Positions 1 through 8,976 of a stretch of 64,000 nucleotides of DNA are shown here, piece by piece; position 1 is the stretch's first letter; every line of letters starts with the position of its first letter. Both the position numbers and the translations under genes were made by a program. Below the pieces are notes generated by a model, which did not search any database, was not told where the DNA came from, and worked only from the letters and a program-made list of their open reading frames with translations. This stretch comes from Prosthecobacter sp. GTDB lineage: Bacteria > Verrucomicrobiota > Verrucomicrobiia > Verrucomicrobiales > Verrucomicrobiaceae. The DNA lies in the NCBI GenBank assembly GCA_019186985.1, contig JABARQ010000001.1, positions 99,850-163,849 of the forward strand. The letters run 5' to 3'.

Positions 1-73
1 CCAGGCGCTGGTCGGTGTTTGATTGCGTGACGGAGACTGCTTCAGAAAACGGGGGCGTGCGCCAAGCCAGGCC

Positions 74-409
74 TCACCCGATCAGCAGCATGAGTGTCGC
101 CAGCAGGTGGATCACGCCCAGGGCCAGGATGAACCGACGCAGCCCGGCTGACCTGTCCAGAAATGAAGCTTCACGTCCAGGGTGTTTCAGCCAGACCGCA
201 AAACCGAGCCATCCGAACAGAAAGCCGATCAGGACATAGGTCAAAACAGCGACAGCCCCGCCGGCATCCGGGGTGGGCGCCAGGGTCATGGCGGACAGTG
301 CCATGGATGCCAGCAGGCTTGTCAGCGCGTTCAGCAGCGCAAGAACGAAGAGCATTTTCATCCAGGCAGGCTGGCACAGTGCCTCTGCAACGGAAAGGCA
401 TGAGATCAT
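74..409 (-). CDS. small integral membrane protein, unknown function
   Basis: A 111-residue protein with three strongly hydrophobic stretches, at roughly residues 17-40, 50-70 and 88-110, so very likely an inner-membrane protein. I recognise no family and see no catalytic motif. The reading frame continues upstream to 574, but the extra 55 residues are charged, low-complexity and overlap the 5' end of the opposite SOUL gene, so the ATG at 409 is preferred. It is divergent from the SOUL-family gene that starts at 498. The function is unknown; the call as a real gene rests on length, hydrophobic pattern and context only. Confidence 0.55.
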   Translation of the reverse strand: MISCLSVAEALCQPAWMKMLFVLALLNALTSLLASMALSAMTLAPTPDAGGAVAVLTYVLIGFLFGWLGFAVWLKHPGREASFLDRSAGLRRFILALGVIHLLATLMLLIG

Positions 410-497
410 GGCCCCGGCTTTCTTGCGCAGGACTTGTTCGCCTGAGCCCCGGGGATTGATGCAGCCTTCGCAAGGCCAGGATCGTTGTGCCTTTGAA

Positions 498-1124
498 ATG
501 AAGGCCAGATCCCTTGTTGCCGCCATCCCCGCTGCGTTTCTGCTTGCCGCAGTCCTTGCCGCCTGCGCCTTCACACGGGCCGGTTATGAAAGCGCTCCTT
601 TCAAAACCGTTCTCAAGGAGGGGGGCTTTGAGCTGCGTGAGTATCCCGACCTGCCGCTCGTCTCCACGGAGATGAACGGTGATGACGCGAGCTTCATGAG
701 GCTCTTTGGCTACATCAGCGGCGGCAACCTTGAAAAGCAGAAGGTGGCCATGACGACGCCTGTGATCATGAAGCAGGGCCGCATGGCGTTCGTACTTCCT
801 TCAAAGGCCGCTGTACGCGCTCCAGCGCCAGCCTCGGACAAGGTGAAGCTGGAGAGGCTTCAGGCCGCGACGGTGGCGGTGCTGCGCTTCAGCGGCAGGC
901 GTTCCGTGAAGTCGGAGCAGGAGGCGCTCGGCAGGCTTAGAGCCAAGTTGAAAGACCGGGGCATTCAGGAGGCGGGCGCACCTTTCATGGCCTACTATGA
1001 CCCGCCCTGGGTGCCTGGTTTCCTGAGGCGCAATGAGGTGCTGGTGCCTGTCGTGAAGAGCACCGGAGGCCTGTCAGCCACCCGTGCCGCCGGGGACGCC
1101 AAAGCGCCTGCGGATGAATCCTGA
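498..1124 (+). CDS. SOUL family haem-binding lipoprotein
   Basis: A 208-residue protein. It starts with a lipoprotein signal peptide (basic start, hydrophobic core, lipobox ending LAAC near residue 20), followed by a SOUL domain: the family-typical pattern F-x-x-R-x-Y-P-x-x-P-x-V appears as FELREYPDLPLVST, and the segment KVAMTTPVIM is the classic SOUL motif. SOUL proteins bind haem or related tetrapyrroles; here the protein would be lipid-anchored on the periplasmic side. The frame stays open upstream to 273, but the ATG at 498 directly precedes the signal peptide. The SRPBCC gene follows 20 bp downstream on the same strand. Confidence 0.85.
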   Translation: MKARSLVAAIPAAFLLAAVLAACAFTRAGYESAPFKTVLKEGGFELREYPDLPLVSTEMNGDDASFMRLFGYISGGNLEKQKVAMTTPVIMKQGRMAFVLPSKAAVRAPAPASDKVKLERLQAATVAVLRFSGRRSVKSEQEALGRLRAKLKDRGIQEAGAPFMAYYDPPWVPGFLRRNEVLVPVVKSTGGLSATRAAGDAKAPADES

Positions 1125-1144
1125 GTTGTTCACGCTTCTGAATC

Positions 1145-1642
1145 ATGGATGGCACCCTTTGTTTTCATGCCAGCACACGGGTGGCTGCGAGCGCCGGGGA
1201 GCTGTTTGAATTTCATGCGGATCCGCACAACCTGCCCAGGGTGATGCCTCCGACCTTGAAGCTGGTCTCCCTCAAGACGGACGGTCCTGCTCAGGAAGGG
1301 CGGTTGATTGAGCTGCATTGCCGTGAGTGGCGGGCGCTGCCCCTTCACCTGACCTGCCGGTGGAAGGTGGTGCAGAAGCCTCGTCTGCTGGTGGATGAAA
1401 TGGTGAAGGGGCCGTTTGCGGTCTTTGTTCATGAACACCGTTTTGACGAGGACGGGCTGGATTCATGCATCCTGCATGACACCGTGACTTTTCTTCTCGG
1501 GCGCTCCTGGTGGCTTCGGCTGATTTCGGTGGCGATGGTGATGCCCTATCTTTCGTTGTTGTTTCAATATCGCCATCACCGAACCCGCCAATGGGCGGCC
1601 CAAAGGCAGGCCGCTGCGCGATCCGAGACAATGCTGGACTGA
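1145..1642 (+). CDS. SRPBCC family ligand-binding protein
   Basis: A 165-residue protein resembling the START/SRPBCC (polyketide cyclase-like) fold. The opening pattern, in which a hydrophobic strand leads into S-A-x-E-L-F-E-F-H-A-D-P-x-N-L and then a P-P segment, is typical of the CoxG/SRPBCC 'cell division inhibitor-like' group, and the centre has the family's FVHEHRF-x-E strand. The C-terminal helix is followed by a basic tail. The family binds hydrophobic ligands in a deep cavity, but the ligand cannot be told from sequence. It probably shares a transcript with the SOUL gene 20 bp upstream, which may hint at a lipid or tetrapyrrole ligand (inference). Confidence 0.75.
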   Translation: MDGTLCFHASTRVAASAGELFEFHADPHNLPRVMPPTLKLVSLKTDGPAQEGRLIELHCREWRALPLHLTCRWKVVQKPRLLVDEMVKGPFAVFVHEHRFDEDGLDSCILHDTVTFLLGRSWWLRLISVAMVMPYLSLLFQYRHHRTRQWAAQRQAAARSETMLD

Positions 1643-1701
1643 TTGTGCGAGGCGCCCAGGCCTGGGTTCAGGCTGGCTCGTCAGACGCTTTCGCCGTCGT
1701 C

Positions 1702-3912
1702 TCAGGCCTTTTCCACCCTGACCGCCGAATGCTTGTAGCTGGGCTGGCGGCTGTGGGGGTCAAAGGCGGCGTGGGTGAGCTGGTTCACCCGGCTGTCATG
1801 CATCGGCAGGTAGGCCTCGCCCGGCTTCACGCAATGGGTCAGCCTTGCTCTTGCCGTCAGGCCCGCCCTTTTTGAAACGACCTTCACCAGCTCGCCATCC
1901 TGAATGCCGAGGGCGGTTGCGTCCTGCTCGTTCAGATCCAGCACCAGCTCGCCGGGCATCATTTTGGAGAGGACGGCGGACTTGCCCGTCCGGGTCTCCG
2001 TGTGCCACTGGGCGCTGGTGCCGCGTCCCGTCATCAGGATGAGTGGAAATTCCGGACTTTTTTGTTCGGCAGCCGCCACAGGCTCCTCGAAGCAGAATCT
2101 CGCGCGTGCATCGGGTGTGAAGAACCTGCCGTCCTCAAACAGCCGTCTTTCACTGAAGCCGGGCGCGGCCTTGAGGCCGGCGGCCTGCTTCCTGTTGAGC
2201 GGCCACTGTACTCCCCCGCTCCTGCGGATCATGGCATAACCCTCAATGCCGGTGATGTCGCAGGGCTGGTCTTCCGTGCAGCGCTGGAGCGTCCTGAAGA
2301 CGGACTCGGGCGTCTGCCAGCTTCTGAACAGGTCTCCGCAGCCCCAGTAATGGGCGATGAGCCGGAAGATGTGAAAGTCGGCCAGGGCCTGGCCGGGCGC
2401 CCGGCGCACCTTGGGGGAATGGCCGATCCTGCGCTCCGAGTTGATGAAGCAGCCCTCCTTCTCCCCCCAGCCCGCCGCCGGCAGCACGAGATGGGCGTGC
2501 CGTGCGGTTTCCGTGCTGCAGTACATGTCCTGCACGACGACGAAGTCCAGCTTGTCGAGAATCCGGTTGAACTGGTTCTGGTCGATCCACGAATGACTTG
2601 GGTTGGTGGCGACGAACCACAGGGCCTTCACCGTGCCGTCATCCGCCGCCTTCAGGATCTGGTCGTAGGCGAGGCTTGGCCTGTCAGGGATGCGCTCCAC
2701 AGGGATGCCTGCGGCCCGGGCCACCTTTTCACGATGGCGGGGGTTTTTGAAATCGTGACCGCCCAGGAGGTTGGTGGTGTTGGAGAACAGACGTGAACCC
2801 ATCGCGTTGCACTGGCCGGTGATGGAGTTCGCACCGGTTCCCGGCCTGCCGATGTTTCCGGTCATGAGGGCCAGGTTGATGACCGCCTGGGCGGTGCGCG
2901 TGGCCTGGTGGCCCTGGTTGACCCCCATCGTCCACCAGAAGGAGACGCGCGGCCTCTGCCGCCCGTTCCCGCATGAGATGGACTGTGCAAAGCCGTGGAG
3001 CTGCTCCGCTGGCAGTCCGGTCTCGGCGCAGACACGGTCCGGCGTGAAAGCGGCAACAAACTTTGCAAACTCCTCAAAGCCCTGCGTGTGGTTCTCGATG
3101 AAGCCTGCGTCCGTGCGGTTTTCGCGGATGATCAGATGGGCAAGCCCGTAGAGAAGCGTCAGGTCGCTCTTCGGCCGGATGGCGTGATGGCGGGTCGCGG
3201 CCATGGCCGTCTCCGTGGTGCGTGGATCCACGACGATGATCTCGGGCCTGCGCGGGTTGCGCAGGACGCGCTGCCACATGATCGGATGGGCGATGCAGGG
3301 ATTCGCGCCGATGAAGACCAGGACGTCGCTTTCCTCAAAGTCGGCGTAGGTGAAGGGCGGTGCGTCGAAGCCGAAGCTCTCCTTGTAGGCGGTGACGGCC
3401 GTGGCCATGCACTGGCGCGTGTTGCCGTCGCCATGGATCATGCCCATGCCGAACTTGGCCAGTGCGCCAAGGTAGGCCATCTCCTCAAGCATGATCTGCC
3501 CCGTGCTGAGAAAGGCCGCCGACTCCGGGCCATGATGCTGCAGGACCGACTTCATCTGGTCGCAGAAATATCGCAGCGCCGTGTCCCAGTCGACCTCCTT
3601 GCCATGCAGCAGCGGCATGCGGGCCCGATCCGGCGCATCGAGCACGCTGAGCGCCTCCCAGCCCTTCGGGCAGGCGGTGCCCAGGTTCACGGGATAGTCG
3701 GGGTCGGGCGTGAGGTTGATCGCCTCGCCGTCTTTGAGATGGATCTTCAGGCCGCAACCGGTGGAGCAGAAGCCGCACACCGCCTTCGTCGTCGCATCCG
3801 GCAGCAGTCTTGCCGGCACCTGGCCGAGCCCGAACTTCGCAGGCTCCCGGACCAGGTCGGCGGTGAGCGGACCGGTCCATTCGCGAAAGGCCATGGCGGG
3901 CTTGGTGATCAT
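1702..3912 (-). CDS. nasC: assimilatory-type nitrate reductase, molybdopterin catalytic subunit
   Basis: A 736-residue member of the Mo-bisMGD oxidoreductases. An N-terminal [4Fe-4S] motif uses C46, C49, C53 and C81; the molybdopterin domains follow, with the typical TMGVNQ and NIGRPGTG segments and a C-terminal molydopterin-dinucleotide-binding domain. It should reduce nitrate to nitrite in the cytoplasm, since no Tat signal is visible. The ATG at 3912 is chosen because upstream codons up to 4050 are translated from a 171-bp intergenic repeat. Next on the same strand upstream lie the DmsBC fusion and NirA, then the CysJ-like gene, so the locus is a nitrate-to-ammonium pathway. A related Mo enzyme with another substrate is possible but unlikely in this context. 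Confidence 0.85.
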   Translation of the reverse strand: MITKPAMAFREWTGPLTADLVREPAKFGLGQVPARLLPDATTKAVCGFCSTGCGLKIHLKDGEAINLTPDPDYPVNLGTACPKGWEALSVLDAPDRARMPLLHGKEVDWDTALRYFCDQMKSVLQHHGPESAAFLSTGQIMLEEMAYLGALAKFGMGMIHGDGNTRQCMATAVTAYKESFGFDAPPFTYADFEESDVLVFIGANPCIAHPIMWQRVLRNPRRPEIIVVDPRTTETAMAATRHHAIRPKSDLTLLYGLAHLIIRENRTDAGFIENHTQGFEEFAKFVAAFTPDRVCAETGLPAEQLHGFAQSISCGNGRQRPRVSFWWTMGVNQGHQATRTAQAVINLALMTGNIGRPGTGANSITGQCNAMGSRLFSNTTNLLGGHDFKNPRHREKVARAAGIPVERIPDRPSLAYDQILKAADDGTVKALWFVATNPSHSWIDQNQFNRILDKLDFVVVQDMYCSTETARHAHLVLPAAGWGEKEGCFINSERRIGHSPKVRRAPGQALADFHIFRLIAHYWGCGDLFRSWQTPESVFRTLQRCTEDQPCDITGIEGYAMIRRSGGVQWPLNRKQAAGLKAAPGFSERRLFEDGRFFTPDARARFCFEEPVAAAEQKSPEFPLILMTGRGTSAQWHTETRTGKSAVLSKMMPGELVLDLNEQDATALGIQDGELVKVVSKRAGLTARARLTHCVKPGEAYLPMHDSRVNQLTHAAFDPHSRQPSYKHSAVRVEKA

Positions 3913-4295
3913 GACTGGAAAGCGCGTCGGGGTGGTGACACTGGGGCCATTTTCATGCCAGGGCGAGGAGGGAATGCCCAATGAGCAGGGATCAATAACC
4001 AAGGAAGGCCCCAAGGACCGAGTGATCCAACGCGGGAACTGAGTGGCCATGCGCTGCGCTTTGTCCCTTGGGTCCTGGTATTTGGGAATTCCTTGATCAT
4101 TGGCGGGCCTGAGCCTTGGTCATTTTCAGGGCGGGTGAGGCGGAATGCCCAATGAGCAGGGCCCAATGACCAAGGAAGGCCCCAATGTCCAAACGAGCCA
4201 AGGCGGGAACTGTTCGGCCATGCGTTGTGCTTTGGCTCTTGGGCTCTGGCGATTGGGTATTCCCTGGTCATTGGCATTTGATCCTTGGTCATTCC
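3913..4295. repeat. two tandem copies of a 171-bp intergenic repeat
   Basis: The gap between the nitrate reductase and the DmsBC fusion holds two units, starting with the same phrase ATGCCCAATGAGCAGG at 3974 and 4145 (171 bp apart). Each unit has a left half rich in AATGACCAAGG-like words, a G+C-rich core, and a right half rich in CCTGGTCATTGG-like words, so the halves are roughly inverted complements. The same unit, with the same period, recurs at 7678-7983 and 8485-8974. No gene is seen in this stretch. Confidence 0.9.
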
Positions 4296-5876
4296 TTAGT
4301 TCCCCGGCATCTTCGCGCCCGCTGAGGCGGTGAAGAAAAAAAGGCGCTCAACAAGCTGGCTGGTGAAGGTGAGAATCAGAGACAGGCCGAGCATCCAGGG
4401 TTTGGAAGCTCCTGCCGCGATGATCACAGGAATCACCAGGCCTGTCATGACGAGCAGCAGGCTTCGCAGTTCGAGCTGCCTGGACAGATGCTTGTTCAGA
4501 ATGCGGGCCGACCTGTGCCAGGGGCAGGCTTCATCCTCCAGAGCCTTTCGGTAGCTCGAAATCTCCCAGAGCGACAGCGCCCATCGGAAGGTGATGGCAA
4601 ACGCCATGGCCCAGGGCAGCGGCGGGGCTTCGAGGCAGCTCCAGACGATGGCGCAGAGGCTGGCCCCAAGCAGCGCCGTGGTTCCGATAAACCTGCCTCC
4701 GGTCAGCGACATGGACCAGAACGGCCTGCGCGTGTCGACATAGACCATCACGGAGCAGGCGACGGCTGCAAGCGCTGCCAGGGCGCTGCCGCTGATGGCG
4801 AGCCTGAGGATTTCATGCTCCGCAAACAACCAGGCGGCGGCAATGGCGGCTGCACCAGCGGGCAGGGCGCCGAAGGCCAGGATCTCGCGCGACAGCCAGG
4901 ATTTTCTCCAGCCAAGAAAGGCGCGCCAGGCCTTCAAAGGCTGCCCAAGGTGCAGGACGCTGAGGGCGATGCCGATGAAGCCGAAGCAGAGCGAGGCGGC
5001 ACTGGTGATGGCTGCCTGATCCGGTGTCAGGGGTGCGAGTGCCGCACCGGCCAGGCCGCCTGCGGACATCTGGGTAAGCACCAGCATCCAGGCCAGCGGT
5101 GGATGTCCGTGATCAAGCGCGAGTCGTCCATCATCGGCGGCGGTGGCGGTTTCGGGCACCGGCCTGGAGGAAACATAGGACGTGGTGGGCCGGGTGTAGC
5201 TGGAATCATGCGCGCCGGGAATCATGGGCCCGTGACCCGGCACCGCATCCTTCTTCACGACCTTGATCCGGATGGCCTCGTTCGGACAGGCCTGGACGCA
5301 GGCCGGCGCCTCACCTTCGGAAAGGCGGCCCTGGCACATGTCGCACTTGCGGACGATGCCGCGCCGGAGGTTGAACTTCGGCACGTCGTAAGGGCATTTC
5401 AGGATGCAGTAGGAGCAGCCGATGCACTGGTCGTCCAGATGGCGGACGATGCCGGTGGCGGGATCCTTGTCGTAGGCCAGCACGGGGCAGCCGTTTGAGC
5501 AGGCTGGATCCACGCAATGGTGGCAGGCCGTGGTGACGGTTTGGAGGTAGGGCTGCCTGCGAGTGCCGACAAGCAGGCCGATGTCCCGCCAGCTTTCATC
5601 CTCGTCGAGGCCGTTGAGGGAATGACAGGCGGCGACACAGGCCTTGCAGCCCGTGCATGCATCGAGGTTCACCTCAAAGGCGTACTGTCCGCCCGGCTCA
5701 GGCCGGGAGAGCGGGATGAGGTGCGTGAAGCGTTCGCGGACGGACCGGGAGTCGTATTCCTCGGAAAACAGGGCGACGGGCGTTTGAAGCGTTTGTTGTT
5801 CGCGCAGGGCGGCTTCAAGGATGCCGACCCTGGAGCCGCCTCCGGTGGATGTCGAACGCTCCATGTCGCGGACCAT
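4296..5876 (-). CDS. fused DmsB-DmsC: four-cluster ferredoxin subunit joined to quinol-oxidising membrane anchor
   Basis: A 526-residue fusion. Residues about 65-210 carry sixteen cysteines in four groups (C74/77/80/84, C118/121/126/130, C151/154/157/161, C178/181/193/197), as in DmsB-type electron-transfer subunits. After a linker, residues about 255-520 contain around eight hydrophobic helices resembling DmsC. The family moves electrons from membrane quinol through four [4Fe-4S] clusters to a molybdopterin partner, here most likely the adjacent nitrate reductase. It begins 3 bp after the NirA stop, so the two genes are almost certainly cotranscribed. The absence of a Tat signal suggests the soluble part faces the cytoplasm. 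Confidence 0.88.
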   Translation of the reverse strand: MVRDMERSTSTGGGSRVGILEAALREQQTLQTPVALFSEEYDSRSVRERFTHLIPLSRPEPGGQYAFEVNLDACTGCKACVAACHSLNGLDEDESWRDIGLLVGTRRQPYLQTVTTACHHCVDPACSNGCPVLAYDKDPATGIVRHLDDQCIGCSYCILKCPYDVPKFNLRRGIVRKCDMCQGRLSEGEAPACVQACPNEAIRIKVVKKDAVPGHGPMIPGAHDSSYTRPTTSYVSSRPVPETATAADDGRLALDHGHPPLAWMLVLTQMSAGGLAGAALAPLTPDQAAITSAASLCFGFIGIALSVLHLGQPLKAWRAFLGWRKSWLSREILAFGALPAGAAAIAAAWLFAEHEILRLAISGSALAALAAVACSVMVYVDTRRPFWSMSLTGGRFIGTTALLGASLCAIVWSCLEAPPLPWAMAFAITFRWALSLWEISSYRKALEDEACPWHRSARILNKHLSRQLELRSLLLVMTGLVIPVIIAAGASKPWMLGLSLILTFTSQLVERLFFFTASAGAKMPGN

Positions 5877-5879
5877 GGC

Positions 5880-7622
5880 TCAAAGGCTGAAGATCTCCTG
5901 GAGCTGTCCCACGCTGTGCCGGTTGCAGAAGGTGTGGAAGGTTTCATCCCCCTCACGCCTGTCGAGGTAGCCCCGCAGCATCGCCTCCAGGGTTTCGCCC
6001 AGGCTTTCAAAGGGCACGCCGCTGAAGACCTGGCGGCCGATCCTGCGGTTCTCGCCAAATCCGCCGCCGACGGTGATGTGGTAGCCTTCGCCGCTCTCCG
6101 ACTTCACCTTGGTGCCAAGCAGGCCGATGTCGCCCATGAAATGCTGGGCGCAGGAGTGCGGGCAGCCGGTGAAGTGGATGTTCACGGGCCTGTCGAGCTT
6201 CACGCGCCTGTCGAGGAAGTCCATCATGGCGATGGCGTGGCCCTTGGTGTCGCTGGCGGCGTATTTGCAATATTTGTTGCCGGTGCAGGCGACGAAGCCG
6301 CTTTTCAAGTTCGACTGCTCGCAGGGAAGGCCGAGCTTTTTCAGCGATTTGGCCAGCGTGGCGGCAAAGGCCGTCTTGACGTTCGGAATGATGAGGTTCT
6401 GCCAGACCGTGAGGCGGACTTCTCCGGTGCCATAGCTGTCGGCGAGGTCGGCGATGCGCTCCATCTGCTTCGCGGTGAGCTGGCCGACGGGCACGCTGGC
6501 GCCGACATAGACAAGGCCCTCCTGCTTCTGCGGGTGGATGCCGACATGCGAATGGCCCTGCTGGGAGAATTCGCGTGCCGCCTGGAGCGGGGAGTCCGGG
6601 GCAAGGCGGCTGAGCTTGAACTGGAGATGTTTCTCCGCCTCCACGAGCACGCCGTCGAGGCCCTTGTCCTCCACGACATACTTGAAGCGGGCCTTCTTGC
6701 GGTTGGTGCGGTCGCCGAACTGGATGAAGACGCGCAGCAGCGCCAGCATGACATCATTGAGCTGCTCCGGCTTCACGATGACGCCCCAGTCGCTGGCGAA
6801 GGTCTGATGACCGGTGACGCCGCCGAGGGCGATGCGGAAGTGCACACCTGGCTCGATGCCCTCGCTGTTTTCGAGGATCCTCACCGCGCTGGCGCCGATG
6901 TCATTGGTGTCCTCGACCGAGGAGATGAGGCCTCCTCCGTCATAGGCGATGTTAAACTTTCTAGGCAGGTCGTAGAACTCCTTGGAGCTGATGATGAGGG
7001 TGGCGAGCTCATTGACCAGCGGGCGGACATCGATGAGCTCATGGGGGTCGTAACCCGCGCAGGGATTCATCGTGATGTTGCGGATGTTGTCCGCGCCGGC
7101 GCCCTTGGAGTGCAGGCCGCAGCCCTGGATGCGGCGGAGCACCTCGGGGCAGTGCTTCGGCTCGATGAGGCGGATCTGGAAGTTGTTACGCGTGGTGATC
7201 TGGATGTAGCCGGTGGTGAGCTCGCTTGAGATTGCGGCGAGTTCGCGAAGCTGGTGGCTCTTCACCACGCCACCCGGGATGCGCAGTCGGCACATGTAGC
7301 CGTCCTTGACCGGGTTCAGCCAGAAGAGCCCGTTCCACTTGTAACGAAATGCGTTCTCAGGTTCCGGCTTCGCATTCCAGCGCGCATCCATGACGAGGTT
7401 TTCGATGGCGTCGAAGGGATGCAGCTCGCGCTTGATGCGCTCCTCCTTGGTGAGGTCGTCCAGGGAAGGCCCGGCGGGAGCTGCCGGCGCGGGGGCGAGA
7501 TCACCGAAGGTCACGCCACCCGCCGCGATGCCTGCGAAGAAACCTTCCAGATAACGTTGCTGTTCCGGAGAGAAGCCTTCGGGCACGGCACTGGCGGGAG
7601 GAGGTGTGAGGAGAGCGCTCAT
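5880..7622 (-). CDS. nirA: ferredoxin-type nitrite reductase
   Basis: A 580-residue siroheme enzyme that reduces nitrite to ammonium with six electrons. It has two nitrite/sulfite-reductase ferredoxin-like half domains and the siroheme/[4Fe-4S] ligands in the pattern CTGNKYC followed by CPHSC, as expected for NirA. The ATG at 7622 is used; a TTG four codons upstream (7634) is the only alternative. The N-terminal 60 residues resemble the N-terminus of the CysJ-like protein in this locus (both have a QRxxLxGFxAG segment), which may be a shared docking helix (inference). The downstream gene, the DmsBC fusion, is 3 bp away. Confidence 0.93.
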   Translation of the reverse strand: MSALLTPPPASAVPEGFSPEQQRYLEGFFAGIAAGGVTFGDLAPAPAAPAGPSLDDLTKEERIKRELHPFDAIENLVMDARWNAKPEPENAFRYKWNGLFWLNPVKDGYMCRLRIPGGVVKSHQLRELAAISSELTTGYIQITTRNNFQIRLIEPKHCPEVLRRIQGCGLHSKGAGADNIRNITMNPCAGYDPHELIDVRPLVNELATLIISSKEFYDLPRKFNIAYDGGGLISSVEDTNDIGASAVRILENSEGIEPGVHFRIALGGVTGHQTFASDWGVIVKPEQLNDVMLALLRVFIQFGDRTNRKKARFKYVVEDKGLDGVLVEAEKHLQFKLSRLAPDSPLQAAREFSQQGHSHVGIHPQKQEGLVYVGASVPVGQLTAKQMERIADLADSYGTGEVRLTVWQNLIIPNVKTAFAATLAKSLKKLGLPCEQSNLKSGFVACTGNKYCKYAASDTKGHAIAMMDFLDRRVKLDRPVNIHFTGCPHSCAQHFMGDIGLLGTKVKSESGEGYHITVGGGFGENRRIGRQVFSGVPFESLGETLEAMLRGYLDRREGDETFHTFCNRHSVGQLQEIFSL

Positions 7623-8083
7623 AAAAGGGTTCAATGCCCGGGTTCCGAGGGCCGGGGAAAACTGCGGTTGGTGAAGGTCTGGCCTTGGGTGATGGCGGTT
7701 GGAAATTCCCTGGTCATTGGCAAGCCTGGTCCTTGGTCATTCTCAGGACAGGTGAGGGTAAATGCCCAATGAGCCGTGCCCAATGACCAAGGAAGGCCCC
7801 AAGGTCCGAATGACCCAAGGCGGGCACTGTGCGGCCGTGCATTGCGCTTTGGTCCTTGGGCCCTGGCAATTGGGAATTCCCTGGTCATTGGCAAGCCTGG
7901 TCCTTGGTCATTCTCAGGACAGGTGAGGGTAAATGCCCAATGAGCAGGGGCCAAAGACCAAGGAAGGCCCCATGTGGCCAATGGCTCAAAATGACATGTC
8001 TGGTCGCGTGAAAACCTTCCGGTGAAAGATGCTGGATGGTGCCATTGAACCTTCTGAGGGAATGCATTTCTCAACTGAGCAAC
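7623..8083. repeat. 171-bp repeat array, left part (one partial, one full, one broken unit)
   Basis: After about 50 bp of unique NirA leader, the right half of one unit spans about 7678-7761. A complete unit runs 7762-7932, and a third starts at 7933 but departs from the consensus at about 7972, where it passes into the leader of the four-helix-bundle gene. Unit starts are exactly 171 bp apart. About 100 bp of unique sequence lies between the break and the ATG at 8084. Confidence 0.88.
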
Positions 8084-8470
8084 ATGAAACCCAGTGAACA
8101 AATGAAGGCTGCCGAAGAGGGGGGGGCGAAGGAGGTTTTTGACCTTGAGGAGCGAACCGCCAAATTTGGCGAGCAAGTGATCGAGTTCTGCCGCTCGGTG
8201 AAAGAAGACAGCGTTACCAGGCCTCTGATCAGCCAACTTGTGCGAAGCGGGACAAGCGTCGGGGCCAACTATGCGGAAGCGGATGAGGCGGTTTCGAAAA
8301 AGGAATTCATGAACAAAATTGGCACCTGTAAAAAGGAGGCCAAGGAGTCGAGGCACTGGGTGAGGATGATTGTGAAAGCTTGTCCGGACAAAAGAACCGC
8401 AGCCGTTCCCCTGTGGAAGGAGGCGAATGAGTTGCTGCTGATCTTTGCGGCCATCTGGCGGAAGAAATGA
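8084..8470 (+). CDS. four-helix-bundle protein (S23/IVP family)
   Basis: A 128-residue protein of the 23S-rRNA-intervening-sequence/S23 four-helix-bundle family. It shows the family signature QLVRSGTSVGANYAEA, followed by S-K-K-E-F-x-x-K-I and a KEA-x-ES-x-HW helix. Such proteins form pentameric bundles; relatives include the Avd accessory protein of diversity-generating retroelements, but the general role is unknown. The gene lies opposite to all surrounding nitrate genes and is embedded in the 171-bp repeat array, which resumes 15 bp after its stop. The ATG at 8084 is chosen; another in-frame ATG lies at 8102. The setting suggests passenger DNA of a mobile or repeat element. Confidence 0.88.
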   Translation: MKPSEQMKAAEEGGAKEVFDLEERTAKFGEQVIEFCRSVKEDSVTRPLISQLVRSGTSVGANYAEADEAVSKKEFMNKIGTCKKEAKESRHWVRMIVKACPDKRTAAVPLWKEANELLLIFAAIWRKK

Positions 8471-8976
8471 GGAACATTTGAGGAATGCCCAATGAGCAGG
8501 GGCCAAAGACCAAGGAAGGCCCCAAGGTCCGAATGACCCAAGGCGGGCACTGTGCGGCCGTGCATTGCGCTTTGTCCCTTGGGCCTTGGTGGTTGGAAAT
8601 TCCCTGGTCATTGGCAAGCCTGGTCCTTGGTCATTCTCAGGACAGGTGAGGGTAAATGCCCAATGAGCAGGGCCCAAAGACCAAGGAAGGCCCCAAGGTC
8701 CAAATGAGCCAAGGCGGGCACTGTGCGGCCGTGCATTGCGCTTTGTCCCTTGGGCCTTGGCGGTTGGAAATTCCCTGGTCATTGGCAAGCCTGGTCCTTG
8801 GTCATTCTCAGGACAGGTGAGGGTAAATGCCCAATGAGCCGTGCCCAATGACCAAGGAAGGCCCCAAGGTCCAAATGAGCCAAGGCGGGCACTGTGCGGC
8901 CGTGCATTGCGCTTTGGTCCTTGGGCGCTGGCGGTTGGAAATTCCCTGGTCATTGGCATTTGATCCTTGGTCATTC
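8471..8976. repeat. 171-bp repeat array, right part (three units)
   Basis: Three consecutive units begin at 8485, 8656 and 8827, exactly 171 bp apart, and the last ends near 8974, abutting the stop of the CysJ-like gene. The first 39 bases of the unit at 8485 are identical to those of the broken unit at 7933, on the other side of the four-helix-bundle gene. Each unit carries inverted-complement word families in its two halves, with a GC-rich core. Confidence 0.92.

Noticed and set aside
3913..4050. 46-residue N-terminal extension of the nitrate reductase
   Set aside because: The extension is translated from the 171-bp repeat and is not like the family N-terminus; the ATG at 3912 is better.
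5517..7229. 570-codon plus-strand open frame
   Set aside because: Antisense to NirA and the DmsBC fusion; no recognisable protein features.
3974..8974. CRISPR array
   Set aside because: Repeats are 171 bp, contiguous and without unique spacers, and no cas gene is nearby.
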